Shown one piece after another: positions 46,537-57,913 of a DNA stretch of 64,000 bases (its first letter is position 1; each line of letters begins with the position of its first letter). The stretch spans positions 806,001-870,000 of the forward strand of contig CAKJVC010000021.1 in NCBI GenBank assembly GCA_918026815.1, written 5' to 3'. Origin of the DNA: Chalara sp. BL73. Lineage: Eukaryota; Ascomycota; Leotiomycetes; Helotiales. The position numbers and the translations under genes are program-made. The notes beneath the pieces were generated by a model. It was not told where the DNA came from and searched no databases. It saw only the letters and a list, made by a program, of their open reading frames with translations.

Positions 46537-48423
46537 TCAGGTCCAATGTCGAGTCCAAATCCGCTGTTCTACCTCGCTTCCATCGAACTACATATGCCAA
46601 GTCAGTAAGAACACCTCGCTTGCACGACAAACTTACTCTAAAGTCAACTTCGATGATATCCTTGAATCCTTCAGAAAGTACAGGTTGTTGGTATCGCGAT
46701 CTAAAACCATTGAAGGCCAGGGATGGAAGAATGGCCCTCTTTTCAGGGTTCATCTGTGAAAGGCGTATTAGCTCCCCAGGTACATAGCTCGAAGTCATTT
46801 GTTGGCAGCCCGGAGCTGGGGTTACATACGACCGGGTTCAAGGCGCGTACAACATCGTTGTGCTGACATACAGCGGCCTCTGTTGTGAGAAGTACACAGC
46901 GTATGGGAACGGAATGCTTCTTTGCAAGATCAACCCATTTGCTTCGGACTTCAAGGTCCGGGTTGGTGTTGTCTAAATATAGTTAACCATGGACTTGTTT
47001 CGCGGTAACCGCCACATAAGGAGTAGAAGATGGGACAGACCTATTGCGACGGACTTCCCTTCCTTCAAGTTCTCTGCTGCTACCTTAAGACACCTCTCTC
47101 GCTTCTCCGATATCAGTATGTAGTGAAAGCATGAATGAAGACACCCACAGTTTTTAGTGTATCTTGATTTATACGGATGTATCCAAGAGGCTCCAAGTAT
47201 CTTCGATAGAACGTCGACTTTCCAGCACCAGGACTGCCACAAAGTAACACTACTTCTTGAGTGCTATGCTTACTGTACACTGTGGTTGAGCCTTTTTGGT
47301 CTGTAGTTTAGATTAATGGTCATATTCTTCGCGATTCAAGCATAACGACTAACCTTCCGCCGCAGTAGAGATATATTTTGCCGGTTCAAAGGATTGTACA
47401 AACGGCCTAGGAGATTCCATAAGGAAGTACTCTTCGGGTGTATGAAACGTGATACCAACGTTGTTGGCAAAGTTCCTATTGACGATGTTTCAGAATGCGA
47501 AAAACAACCACGAGGCATGTACAGCCAGGCAACACACCTATCTGAACATGAGAAGTCCTTTGCTTTCCCGTCGCCAGCCTCACGTCCACCTGCGTCCCCG
47601 ACGAATATCGAGTTGGCAAGATCCAGATCAGCTGGGGCTATATCATAATCATCTAGAAGCTCAGCCCACATGCCCGTTCTAGGTTTCCTAAACATATCCC
47701 TCTCCGTTGCAGCGTAGATGCTGATCGGGATGTCAAGCTGATTGAATACCGCAGCTACCTTGCTTTTGAATGTGATCAATTTTGTCAGGTGCGCTTTTGG
47801 TCCTTTGGTATCTGCTTTCAAAGAGATTCCACCTTGATTACTGATAACCACAACTCGGAAGCTGGATGATGATCAACAGTCTGTCTTTCCACAGGAAGAT
47901 CACGGATGTAACATACCCATCCTCGTAGTATAGCTTCCGTAGAACTCCGGGAACAGACGTATGCCACCACTTCCAGTCTTGGGCATCAGATGCGAATTTC
48001 TTCCCAGAAGCTGTCTCTACCAAGGTAGAGTCCTGTATTACCAGAGTAAATAGCTGTATCATGTGGCCAACTTGGCCTCACTTACAAAATCAAATGCGGC
48101 AACCTTCCTCCTCTTCTCCTCCTTATCATCTGCCGGGCGGTCTGTAGGCACATACTTCCCAGCTAATAAAGTGCGCGGTGATTCGTCATCGGGTCCCCGT
48201 TCCTGCCATGTGATCTTCTCTGGAGGCTTCTGGGATGTTTTCGTGAAAAATGATGCAACGGCATGCTCTGTACACGGAAGTCAGATGTAGAGTGGTCGCA
48301 TACAATGAGCGACGATATAGACTTACGGGTGGTCGTTGACTGAACTTTTTGGCGTAGTGGAGGCGGGGAGATTGAACTGCCTACGAACTTACGTTTATTT
48401 GGGTTCGAGGCCGGACCGGGCAT
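46537..48423 (-). CDS. Polynucleotide kinase 3'-phosphatase (PNKP)
   Basis: Ten exons join in phase to 454 residues (introns 48268-48326, 48033-48085, 47862-47916, 47476-47537, 47301-47353, 47102-47148, 46973-47040, 46754-46829 and 46588-46636). The enzyme prepares broken DNA ends by removing 3'-phosphate and adding 5'-phosphate. The phosphatase domain comes first: HAD motif AAFDFDSTLVET (nucleophile Asp92, Asp94), VVVISNQGGI, RKPRTGMWAELLDDYDI and SIFVGDAGGRE. The kinase domain follows with P-loop GSPGAGKST (302-310), RINQDTLK, and IGDNTNPD. The last exon gives IWTRHWT, the usual fungal C-terminus. There is no FHA domain, as is common outside animals. The N-terminus is short, basic and probably nuclear-targeting (NPNKRKF). 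The exon at 47101-47041 is only 61 nt. Confidence 0.93.
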
Positions 48424-51400
48424 TGTGCAGAAGCAAAGATAGCGTGCTCCTAGGTGCCTGTACGGTAGGATGGATGCCAGCTTCGATATAGAAAGTAAGA
48501 GCTCTATTGTGGTGGTGACTGTAGATTTGATTTATAAGAGGCGAGGCGGCCGTCCGAATTTCCTAGACAGGTTGTCACATCCCACTAGACGCGACAGACT
48601 GACACGCAATCACGTGTCAACTCAAAAACCGGATCCTTTGTTCAACCCATAAGTTGATGTACTGTCTCCAGGAAATACACTGGAATCAATTCCTATTTGC
48701 AAATTAATGGCGTTTTACATCTACGACCAATTGGTTATACAACCCACATAAAATTGTGATCATTCTACAAACCAGATCTCCAAAATAAGTGACTTATTAT
48801 CTCATCTCAAGGTACCCTTCCGGCACAAATCAAGAGAAAATCGGTTTCGTTATTGTGTCATATCTTGTGTGATAACATGCGTACAGACCCTGTGTCTATC
48901 AACGGATCGGAACTTAATAGCTTTGCCAACGTGCCCGGGCTTAAATCCTCACGAACTGCTCTGTTCGTATCTGAGCTGGCATAAAGTCACCCAGCTCGGT
49001 ATAGGTGAACAGGTATGAATAATTATTGGCGGTATATCAAGGCACTTTGAGAACTTGAGTGACTTAGTGCACTTGAGTTGCAGAGAAAAGTATGGCATTT
49101 GATTATCAAATACATTGACCTGGTTACTCTTGTTCTAGGGGAAGACTCTCGAGTTGGATCCTTACATGACGACGTAACGCATTTGATTACTTGAGTCACT
49201 CCAATGGGTTAGGGGAATAATACAAGTAACCTGGCACTTAACGGAGAGTAAAAGCAAGATATCGAAGATGCAGTATATCCAATTGCCAAAGCACTTCGAG
49301 GCAACTATATAATACCTCGTGAAGCCTCTTCACCTCTCCCTCTCCCATCCTTTTAACAACCACAGGTTACAGCCCACGCCAAGTAGCACATACCATCCCC
49401 TCCCTTCTCTCTCCTTTTATCTCAGCGACCAAAAGCTCCAAAAATCTACTCCCTGAGTCTCCTTACCCCTTTGAAAGGCTTCAATTTCGCTCGTAATCAC
49501 CTCGTAGTTGCCGACAGATACATGCAAAGAACTGTAAAGATGACTTCTTTCATGTTGCCCTGCGCTGGGTTGGTTTTTGTTCAAAGTCTGGTGTGAAATG
49601 AGATCCGAGCAAGATGTATATGTATTTGGCCATGGGGCTTCTTGAGGATGTTCCCAAGAGTCGCCTGGATGATCTCCTGCAATGAATCTCGAGGTAGCAG
49701 AGGAGGACTTCTCCCAAAGCAATTCGGAAGCTGGGAGAATAAGTCTGAGAACAGTACTCTTACCTTGAACAACCTCAAAGCAAGAAATAATGAAGACTTT
49801 TTGGAAAGTGTTCAAGAGACTTCCCTGGTTCCCTTCCTTGTCGGAAACGGAATATTTAGTGTTCAAGCAAGAGTTTTGACAACTTCCGCAATAACCGCAG
49901 TGTGTTCATCATCAATTGGAGAATAAATCTCACTCAGATACATTCTCCGGCTCCATCTAAGTATATAAAACAGTCGACGACTTTCCGTTTCGAGTATTGT
50001 GTGCATAGTCTATCCGTGATGTTTAAAACTCCAAAGAAACTGCCATGAGTCCATGTAAACATACACGAAGTGTAAGAAATAATGAATCTCTCTTTGTTCG
50101 AGATCATAAATGGGGCGGTGGCAGTGAGTCGAACTATGAAGGTTGCTTTTTCTAGATACATGTTTATACAAGTATACAACATTAGAAGAACTCAAGCAGT
50201 TAGCTTCAACTCGAAATTTTATCTGAAGGTGAATTACTTGTGATCGACTTTAAGGAATTGAGGTGGCCCTCCATGAACGTGGCCTGGGTGGGATTTTGTA
50301 TACAGTTTCCCGTAATCTTTCTGTTTCCACACTTAACTCTACATAGCGAGATGAATGATATCCGGCTAGATATAACTCTTAAAAGCGAACGGGAAAGCAG
50401 AAAGAATAATGTGACGCTTTGCTGCAAGATTCAATCGTGGGCTGCATTATTCCAAGTCCTAGGGAGTGCAAGACAATCTCGACCTCAGCGTTCTTGGGAC
50501 AAAAACGACAGACAATACAGAAATATTGGCCAAAAATGCAATTCCAGAATGTCGGCTCTGGTCCACTCACTACCATTTCTTGATTTTTTTTATAAAGATT
50601 TGATTCAGTATTCTATGCGCTGGCATTCCTGGAAATGTTCGACCCGATATGACTCACTCAACCCTAAATTTCGAGGTTGAGATATCAGAAATAACGAAAA
50701 ATACGATATAAGTCAAGCATTGAAATTAATGAGTTGGGACTTTATAGTGCAGCGAAATCACAAGCTCCCTTGTAGGATTCGAATATGGAGTCGAATGATA
50801 AAGCAAATACTTCATTGCCAGTTAAAGCGTTCCTCTCTCTTAGGCATCGCTGCTTATAAAGGGAATACAAAGGTGTGATCTTAAATAATGCTTGTGCTAT
50901 GAAGACTTGAAGTTACCCTATTATACTTCAATTTAAATTTTATTTAAATGCCCAAGCATATGGGCGGGTTCGCCAGGAATATATCACAATAGATCATGGT
51001 TTCCATATTTCAATGTACAATCTCAGCTCATCGAAGACCACATCTATAAACTAAGATAACACGAATTTAAGCTTGATTGAAGGCTATTGGTGGCCTCCCA
51101 AATAGAGATACTTGAATGGTAATGCGCTGTTACTCCAAAATCTAATACATACAGTGAGTGTCCTGGAATCCTCTTTTCTCAACAGGTCGAGGTGTAAACG
51201 AGAATTGCTTTCGAGCTGTAGTTATACTAAAAAAAAAATAACGCCGCCATGCCGTGATTTATCCTTTATTAGCTAAACATAAGCTATATAAATAAAGGGT
51301 AGAATCATAAGCATTATATTCCATTACTCCTGCAAGCATGAAGTGAAAGGCATGTGAAAGAGCATGGGATAATTCTTTGAATACTTCGTTTCGCAAATAA

Positions 51401-53549
51401 AAGTCATTAACTTTAGACAGAGAATTATTTTCTGAATTCACAACAGAGTATCTTCAAATCAAGCTGTATAAATAGCACAATTGTATCCTGACTCGAGCGT
51501 GGGTACATTGGAAACAGGACAAACTCTGCCCACCTTGATGAACTAGCATACACGAAAACAAATTCAATTTGCAAGTTACTAGAACAACCAAATTGACCAT
51601 CGGCACCACTGTTTAACTCTCACTATTTCTGACACAATGGGACAGATTCAATTTGTGGCGTGGAGGAATCATGCGAGCAAGAGGTACGCTAGATTTGTTG
51701 GCATCAGCACGCATTGGACCGGGATAAGCCAGTATAGCTTCTTATTATCCCAAATTGGAAGTCCAGATGCTTTGTGAAGAGCAGGGCTTATGAATATGGC
51801 CAGCTCTATACTTTGGGTCAAGGCTTAACCTTTGTATGGCCATCGCGCAGTCTAGCAGTAACACAAGCACACGTGATCATTACACGATTGGGTAAACTGC
51901 GCCTTATGGAGCAGAGTGCATGAAACTTAGCAAGCAGGTGATGTGTACTTAGCTGGCTTCAGCTTGACCTGAGCGTTATAAGTAACAAAATTCAAACCTC
52001 ATGACCTTGTACCGTGACCTGTGGCCGTAGAAGGGGAGTCCCCCGCCCTCTGGATGATTTTGATATGCGGTTAGGTAATTCATGAGGAGAATTTACGCCA
52101 TCGGCTGGGTCGACGTCTTCAGGGAGATCATACCGCAGTAAAAATAGAGAATGCGGGGAAAGCGTCAGGAACGAGCTCTGACCCTGATGCCCTAAAGAAA
52201 AGTGGCGACTGTGAGAGGAGGAGTTTCAAAGACGAGCAGAGGCAGCAAAGGGGACAAAGAGTACATGTACTGTACGTAAACATATACATCTGCTAAAACA
52301 CTACTTATTGTCCCTATGTCGTAAGGGCAAAACAATTGATTGCTCAGTGAGGTGAAAACATCCAAGCTCACCAAATCATCAAAGAAATAATGCTTTGTAA
52401 AAAAAAAAAAAAAAAACTCTGTAATGCTAGTGTTTGCGGGTGTGGAGAAATGAGGTAGTTGAGTCCCTACTGACCCTCTTTCGTCCTGGTGCGTGCCCAG
52501 ACAGTCGCTTTGTGGCCCTGAAATCACTAACGATCAGAATTTTCACTGGCTCAGCTGGGCATTCGGGGGTCGTAGGTCTAGTACTATGGTACGGGTGCGG
52601 CAGTGTTGGAATGCGCCATCACTTTCTCCAATTTCATGAGATGTTTTGCTGGCCAGGTCTAGCTCATCAATGGCGTGCTACTCGGTCCTAGCTGTGGACT
52701 GACTTCATTCTATAATCGGGAAACAGGGTATGTTTCTGAGGTTGGCTTGCTTGTTTGTTTGTCTGTTGCTTATAGTTAGTAGTTACTGCCTTTGCCCCTC
52801 GCTCACTTCCCAATTTATTCACTTGAAATGCGGTGAGAGATGAATTGCAATATAGGAAGCTGATGAGGTGGCGGCGGGGAGGATGGTGACATTGTTGCCC
52901 AGCGCCAGGTTCCTTTCACCTCACGCGTACATTATGTGTGATTGCAAAAGCGATGCCCTCGTGCAACCTCTCATCTTGGATAATTCGTCTTGTACTCATC
53001 AAAATGGATTGCGACTCGCCCCCAGCTTAGTTATGAAGGGGTAACTGTAATTGCGTGGATTGGTTCGCTTAGGTTTTATAGCGTAATGAGAGACTAAGAG
53101 AGTTCGCTTTGGGGCTGCTCGTGATCAGAATGTTGCCGTTAACTGCAAAGTGCCAAACATCATGAAATCTGAGATGAAAATTTGCCCATCAAGGCTGACC
53201 ATGCCATGAACCATTGAACAATGCCATGACACAAAGAAAAAAAAACAATATCCACTCATCAACCGCTTACCACCGAGCGGCAAGGAGGGGGCGTGAAGGT
53301 AGGTAGCTTTGGTATATTAAGGGTAGGCGCTGCTCATTTTCTTTTGACTGCATCATCTGTAGCAAAATATCCCATCAAACTTTGAAGACTGGTGCTGTTT
53401 GCCTGTACCTAATCAAATCGTCTAATAAACCACCTCATCGCCACACTTCCACCTCCCTTAGTTTCACAGAAAAGGACACCAAACCCCTCACAAAACCCAA
53501 ACCCGCCTTCTATACTTCACACATCTGCACTTCACACAACACCTCCAAA
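48424..53549. other. 5.1-kb stretch without a recognisable gene
   Basis: No conserved protein can be read on either strand. At 49306-49313 a tatataat element is followed by a long pyrimidine-rich tract (about 49320-49430), which together look like a fungal core promoter and 5' leader. The next ATGs open only short frames, including one from 49519 with a hydrophobic leader-like segment that stops after 24 codons. Several acttgagt strings recur at 49060-49195. The interval 50700-51500 is strongly AT-rich. Before 53550 the promoter of the DUF3602 gene must lie. A non-coding transcript or a small spliced gene is possible. Confidence 0.5.
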
Positions 53550-53960
53550 ATGGTTTACCAAGTCACCGAGCCACACCCCAACGTTCAACAAAACATGTAC
53601 ACCCACTCCGGCCGCGGCGGCGCAGGCAACACCTTCAAAGCCCCCAAGACCACCCACGGCGCCTCAGCTCACGGCCCAGCCTCGCTCTTCGGCAGCTACC
53701 TCCCGCAAACCAGCTCCAAGTTCAGCAGCGGCCGCGGCGGAGCTGGCAACATCCACCCTTCGTCCGAGAAAGCAACCTTCAGCTTCGACGATGAGCTCGA
53801 GAGACAAGCCACGCGCGAGAAGAAGCTCAAGGAGGGCGCCGTCTACCATGTGGGACGGGGAGGAGCAGGCAACTGGACCGTTGCCCAGCCAAAGAGCAGC
53901 AGGAAGGACTCGAGCTCCAGCACCGAAAGCGACCGAAGCGGTTTCTTCAGCCGTCACTAG
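53550..53960 (+). CDS. DUF3602 protein with three GRGGAGN repeats
   Basis: Single exon, 136 residues, ATG 53550. The motif GRGGAGN occurs three times (residues 21-27, 61-67, 102-108), each starting a Ser/Lys/Pro-rich segment. This is the hallmark of DUF3602, the family including yeast Par32, a phosphoprotein that responds to TORC1 inhibition and nutrient state and controls the ammonium transporters. The middle segment has an acidic-basic helix (DDELERQATREKKLK) and the C-terminus is Ser/Arg-rich (SSSSTESDRS), offering many phosphorylation sites. No transmembrane or signal segment is present, so it should be cytosolic. Wobble positions are C-rich, unlike most neighbours, which suggests strong expression. 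The function here is inferred from the family only. Confidence 0.9.
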   Translation: MVYQVTEPHPNVQQNMYTHSGRGGAGNTFKAPKTTHGASAHGPASLFGSYLPQTSSKFSSGRGGAGNIHPSSEKATFSFDDELERQATREKKLKEGAVYHVGRGGAGNWTVAQPKSSRKDSSSSTESDRSGFFSRH

Positions 53961-55087
53961 ATGCTTCCACTTCATGTCACAACATCTTCACTTTTGCACG
54001 GCGCACTTTTCTGGATTGGCAGGCATTCACAGGAGTTGATTGCATTCTCTTTGTTTTCTCGTTTGGGTAGAAAGCCAACGATATATTGATGATGTTTTCA
54101 TAGCGGAGCGGGGAAAATGGGCAAAAAAGTGTATTGGGACCTCAAGACCGAACTGCTGGCAGACTCAGTTTCTTGTCTTGGTGATTTTTACGGAATCGGC
54201 CTCGTTGCGTTTGAGCGACGTTATGCTGCGATGGATATACCCCAAGCTTTTAGCACGGCGTTTGGTTGTTTCTATGACTTCCGCATTTTGGCATTGGAAT
54301 TGCGATGGATTTGGTGGCGGATGGACGGTGTATCTATTAATGAACTCTTGACCACCATTTTCTCTCTTTTACTTTAATGGTCCCCGCGTTCGTGTGTACA
54401 TCTTCCACCACCTCCAAATGTTCCTAAGATTTGTGTGACATGGCAAAATGGTGCAATAACCGCACCATCTCAGGGGCAGGTATCACCATCTTCCCCTCCC
54501 ATGCTTCCGAGGAGATTTTTTATCCAGTAGGTCATGCACAATGTGTCAAAACCCCTTAGCGCCGAGACACGATGCCGTAATGGAAGGCCTCCTTGTGTTT
54601 CCCCAGAAAATCACCCCGCAAAGTAGCAGCCTGGAGGATGGACGACCTACACTAGTCACGGACCGGCCGAACACCTGTTGGTATTAGAGGCTCTTATTGG
54701 TTTGCTTTGAACCGACATTTGTGAGGTCGTGAAGAGGCGTGGGTTAATGAGAATAAACCGAACATTCACAGAGAGTGTTTATCGAATGTAAAATAGATGA
54801 CCATATATAACGCAGTGCAATTCTTGCATCTCGTATTGGCTTCAAGACCAACATCATGTTCTCACTTCTCGAGCGAATGGGCTAAACCCGACACATCTAT
54901 CAGAACGCAACTCTCTTGTGCCTTATGGCCGAATGCTTGCTCACAACATCCAGCTCCTTACTCTCGCCAGCCTCCCCACCAACATCTACTCTCCTCTTAC
55001 TTGACATCAACAGCCACCCCATCCATCAACCTTCCATTAAAGCTTCCCTAAACGTCACCCATCAGCACACGACATCCAGGGCAGTCG
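53961..55087. other. Convergent intergenic region
   Basis: 1.1 kb between the DUF3602 gene and the small membrane-protein gene. An 86-codon frame (54117-54377 +) has no recognised features and is probably 3' flank. No gene is called. Confidence 0.5.
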
Positions 55088-55415
55088 CTAGAAAACACGA
55101 AAACCCGCCAGCGCGATCCCCAACACCGACACCTCCATCGTGAAGGACGATGAAGCGCGGTACACCGCCCCGGAACAGGTAAGCGGGCCATGTGAGTAGG
55201 AAATCGGGACCGCGCTCGGCGGGAGCGAAAGGGACGGACGGGTATCCTCTGGGTGCGGGGTTTGGCTGACGAGATACGCAATGGGGACGGCGGCCGAGGT
55301 GGTGATTGATATACGGACGCCTAAATATCGCAAGTTAGAAATGAATAGGGAGAGGAGAACGGAGGAGGTAGAGGCGCGGGAATATACCCGAGAATGCCTT
55401 TGGGAAGCTGGACAT
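55088..55415 (-). CDS. Small hydrophobic protein, unknown function
   Basis: Two exons (55415-55388, 55320-55088; intron 67 nt with gtatat donor and tttag acceptor) give 86 residues. The first exon has only nine codons plus one base (MSSFPKAFS), which is why simple open-frame scans miss the start. The protein has one hydrophobic stretch near 12-27 (ISITTSAAVPIAYLVS) and a second at the C-terminus (MEVSVLGIALAGFRVF), separated by a Pro/Ser-rich loop. I do not recognise a family. Phase-consistent splicing and two separated hydrophobic segments argue for a real gene, but the evidence is moderate. It could be a small organelle-membrane protein; location is not predictable. Confidence 0.55.
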
Positions 55416-56134
55416 AGCTGTCTGTGGTGATGTTCTAACCTAGGTTTCAAAAGGCTATGTCGACTAGTGGCCAAACAACCTTTCCTTGGGTTAGATACAT
55501 GCAATGCTGAGGCCGAGGAAGTTTCATAGACCTGGGTGATTTGAGGGCGGCAGTCATTTGCAAAGTCTATTTGCAAGACATCATTCGATGTCGCACAGGA
55601 ACACAGCACGCCTTCGAGTCGAAACTCAATCTAGGAATGGTGTCGCATATCTACCTACCAGAAGGTGTGTAGATAATAGGCCTGGCAAGCACCGTGTTCA
55701 GAGCACTTCCTTATAGAGACGATGGGAGAAAGCACTTGAACAGTAAAAGGCTGTGTAACCGGGTATCATTGATCGAGGTCTTCTGAAACTTAGAGTCTTC
55801 CCACAACACTAGCATTGCTCCTACCCTCAACACACCCTCATTACGTGTAGTACCTTTCTCTAGATGTCATATATAGAGGCGACTCCATTTCGCCACGCCA
55901 AGTCCATCAACCGTATGTCTGTAATGTGAAGCCGTGATCCTTAGAAACGCCTAGAATGCTTCCTGCAGAAGACGCTCCATAGTTGTTGCTCAAAAAGGTA
56001 TAAAGTAGTACAAAGCACCCATGATCCTCTCACACAAAGCACCAGCGTATCATCTGCGGAGACTGAAGCCGACTGCCTTGAACTTTGTGAAGCACAATAG
56101 GTAGAAGAGAACAAATCAAAGCAAAATTCCCAAG
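55416..56134. other. Intergenic, no gene seen
   Basis: 719 bp between two minus-strand genes. It should contain the promoter of the small membrane-protein gene and the terminator of Arp1. Nothing else seen. Confidence 0.55.
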
Positions 56135-57448
56135 TTATGTAAACTTCGTGTGAATGATGTCTGGGTTCTCATGCCAGTCATCGATACTGACCCACATCTG
56201 TGTTTCATTAGACAAATGCATTACACCAGAGGCCATATCATAGAGAACACATACCTTCCTAAACGTGCTCAACCCCGCCAGAATGCTCCCTCCAATCCAA
56301 GTAGAGTACTTCCTCTCAGGTGGTGCAAAGATCTTGATTCTCATATCTTTCACAGCCAGTCTCTGTACCTCATGTAGTAGACGGTCGCCAAATCCCTTTG
56401 TTAAAGTGCTCCCACCAGATAAGACAATGTTTCCGAAGAGCGATTTTCGGAGGTCGAGGTCTGTACGGTTGATAGCATCAACTACGATTTGATGTATGCC
56501 TGGATACTCAAGGCCGATAATCTCAGGATCAAAGAGAATCTCGGGTGCCCTAAAGCGCTCGGCTCCAACCTGTTTGGATGTTAGCTTGATCCAACAAACA
56601 TAGCCTCTAAACTTACCTTTATCTTGTTGCCATCAGGTAATACATACTCCACAATCTTGCCATCTCCTATCTTGGTCTGCGCCCATTCCTTTTCTTCTTG
56701 CTTAGGGTTGGCAGCAACATAGCTCACCTTTTCCTTGATCATTCGCACAACCTCTTTTTCTGCGCTTGTGTGGAAGACATAGCCTGACTTCCGTAATAAG
56801 AGCTGCATGTATTCTGTAACATCTCGGCCAGCGACATCAATCCTTCGTATCGAGCTAGGCATTGCAAATCCCTCATAAACAGGCACGGCATGCGACACAC
56901 CATCTCCAGCGTCAAGTACTATTCCTGTCGTCCGACCAGATGCGTATAGGGAGAGGACAGCTTGTATCGAGGTGTATAAGGCTGGTACATTGAAGGTTTC
57001 GAACAAAATTTGGGCGGCAGTATCTCGATTGCTTCTAGGATTGAGAGGTGGTTCTGTCAATAATACAGGGTGCTAGCATCATGATCATTAGCAGAATTCT
57101 CTTATGTAGCACTTGTTGGCAGTGTGGCATGCTCTAACGTACTTCTTCGCTCAACGTCTTCAAGCCTTCCCCATATACCCACTCCCATATTCTCTCCATA
57201 TCATCCCAATCTGTGACAATTCCATGCTCTAGCGGATATTTGATCTTTAAAAGACCTCTAAGATCCTGCGCCCTCTGCCCGATAAATACATCTCCTTCCA
57301 AAGCACCTGCCAGTACTCGGAGGTGCTTCGGCCGCCCGACAAACGAAGGGAAGTAGCATTTTGGGAGATCTTCTCCTGCGAATCCAGCACGTATAGTTCC
57401 AGACCCGTTATCCAGAACTATCGGGGCGTTATGAAGGGACTCTGTCAT
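56135..57448 (-). CDS. ARP1: Actin-related protein Arp1 (centractin)
   Basis: Four exons (57448-57143, 57072-56617, 56569-56255, 56197-56135) join in phase to 379 residues, the usual Arp1 length. Arp1 polymerises into the short filament at the base of dynactin, the dynein cofactor. Actin-fold landmarks are intact: [16 protein letters not shown] (phosphate 1), [78 protein letters not shown] (phosphate 2), [18 protein letters not shown] and [12 protein letters not shown]. These match centractin closely and not actin or other Arps. The last exon encodes only 20 residues after MWVS. The ATG at 57448 precedes TESLHNAP; an in-frame TTG lies just upstream and is not used. Confidence 0.96.
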
Positions 57449-57913
57449 GTTGGAAGCAAGCAAAATTGTGATTGTGCTAGTAGTGCAACGTAGGATGGAT
57501 TTACCTTCGCAGATGACGTGCCTTACCGGGTTTTAGGCGCTGACATCTAGTTGTATGCGATATTATGAATTACAATAAAATTTGTTTGGCGTGAAAGTTA
57601 CCTGTACGTTTCTCCTGAAGTCGCGTAAAGACGCGCCAAGGCTGCAGGGAAGCTGCTTGGGATGTTCAGGATCAATTAGTGTATATATGTAGCAAGACTT
57701 CTTGGGCGGGTTCAGCTTGCTTTCTAAAATTTATGAAGTCCTGAGTATTTGAAACACTAAATTCTTGCTTGATCAAAGGCTGAGCTAGAGTAAAGAGGCA
57801 AACGGTCATCAATCAACCAAATCGAGCCGTTTGGAAACCCTTGTTCATGGACAGTCTCACTTACTGCATGATCTGATCAGTGTATTTTGTCAATTGTGTT
57901 CCTATTTTGCTTT
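57449..57913. other. Intergenic, no gene seen
   Basis: 465 bp holding the Arp1 promoter and the 3' flank of the SHMT gene. AT-rich; nothing gene-like. Confidence 0.55.

Noticed and set aside
49417..49866. 149-codon minus-strand frame in the gene-poor region
   Set aside because: Composition is random-like, no domain or signal peptide, and it runs against the promoter-like signals on the plus strand.
52399..52416. Run of A residues as a possible retroelement poly-A tail
   Set aside because: No coding remnant of a LINE or retrocopy and no target-site duplication could be seen next to it.
53664..53975. 103-codon minus-strand frame opposite the DUF3602 gene
   Set aside because: A shadow of the C-rich wobble positions of the plus-strand gene; its product has no features.
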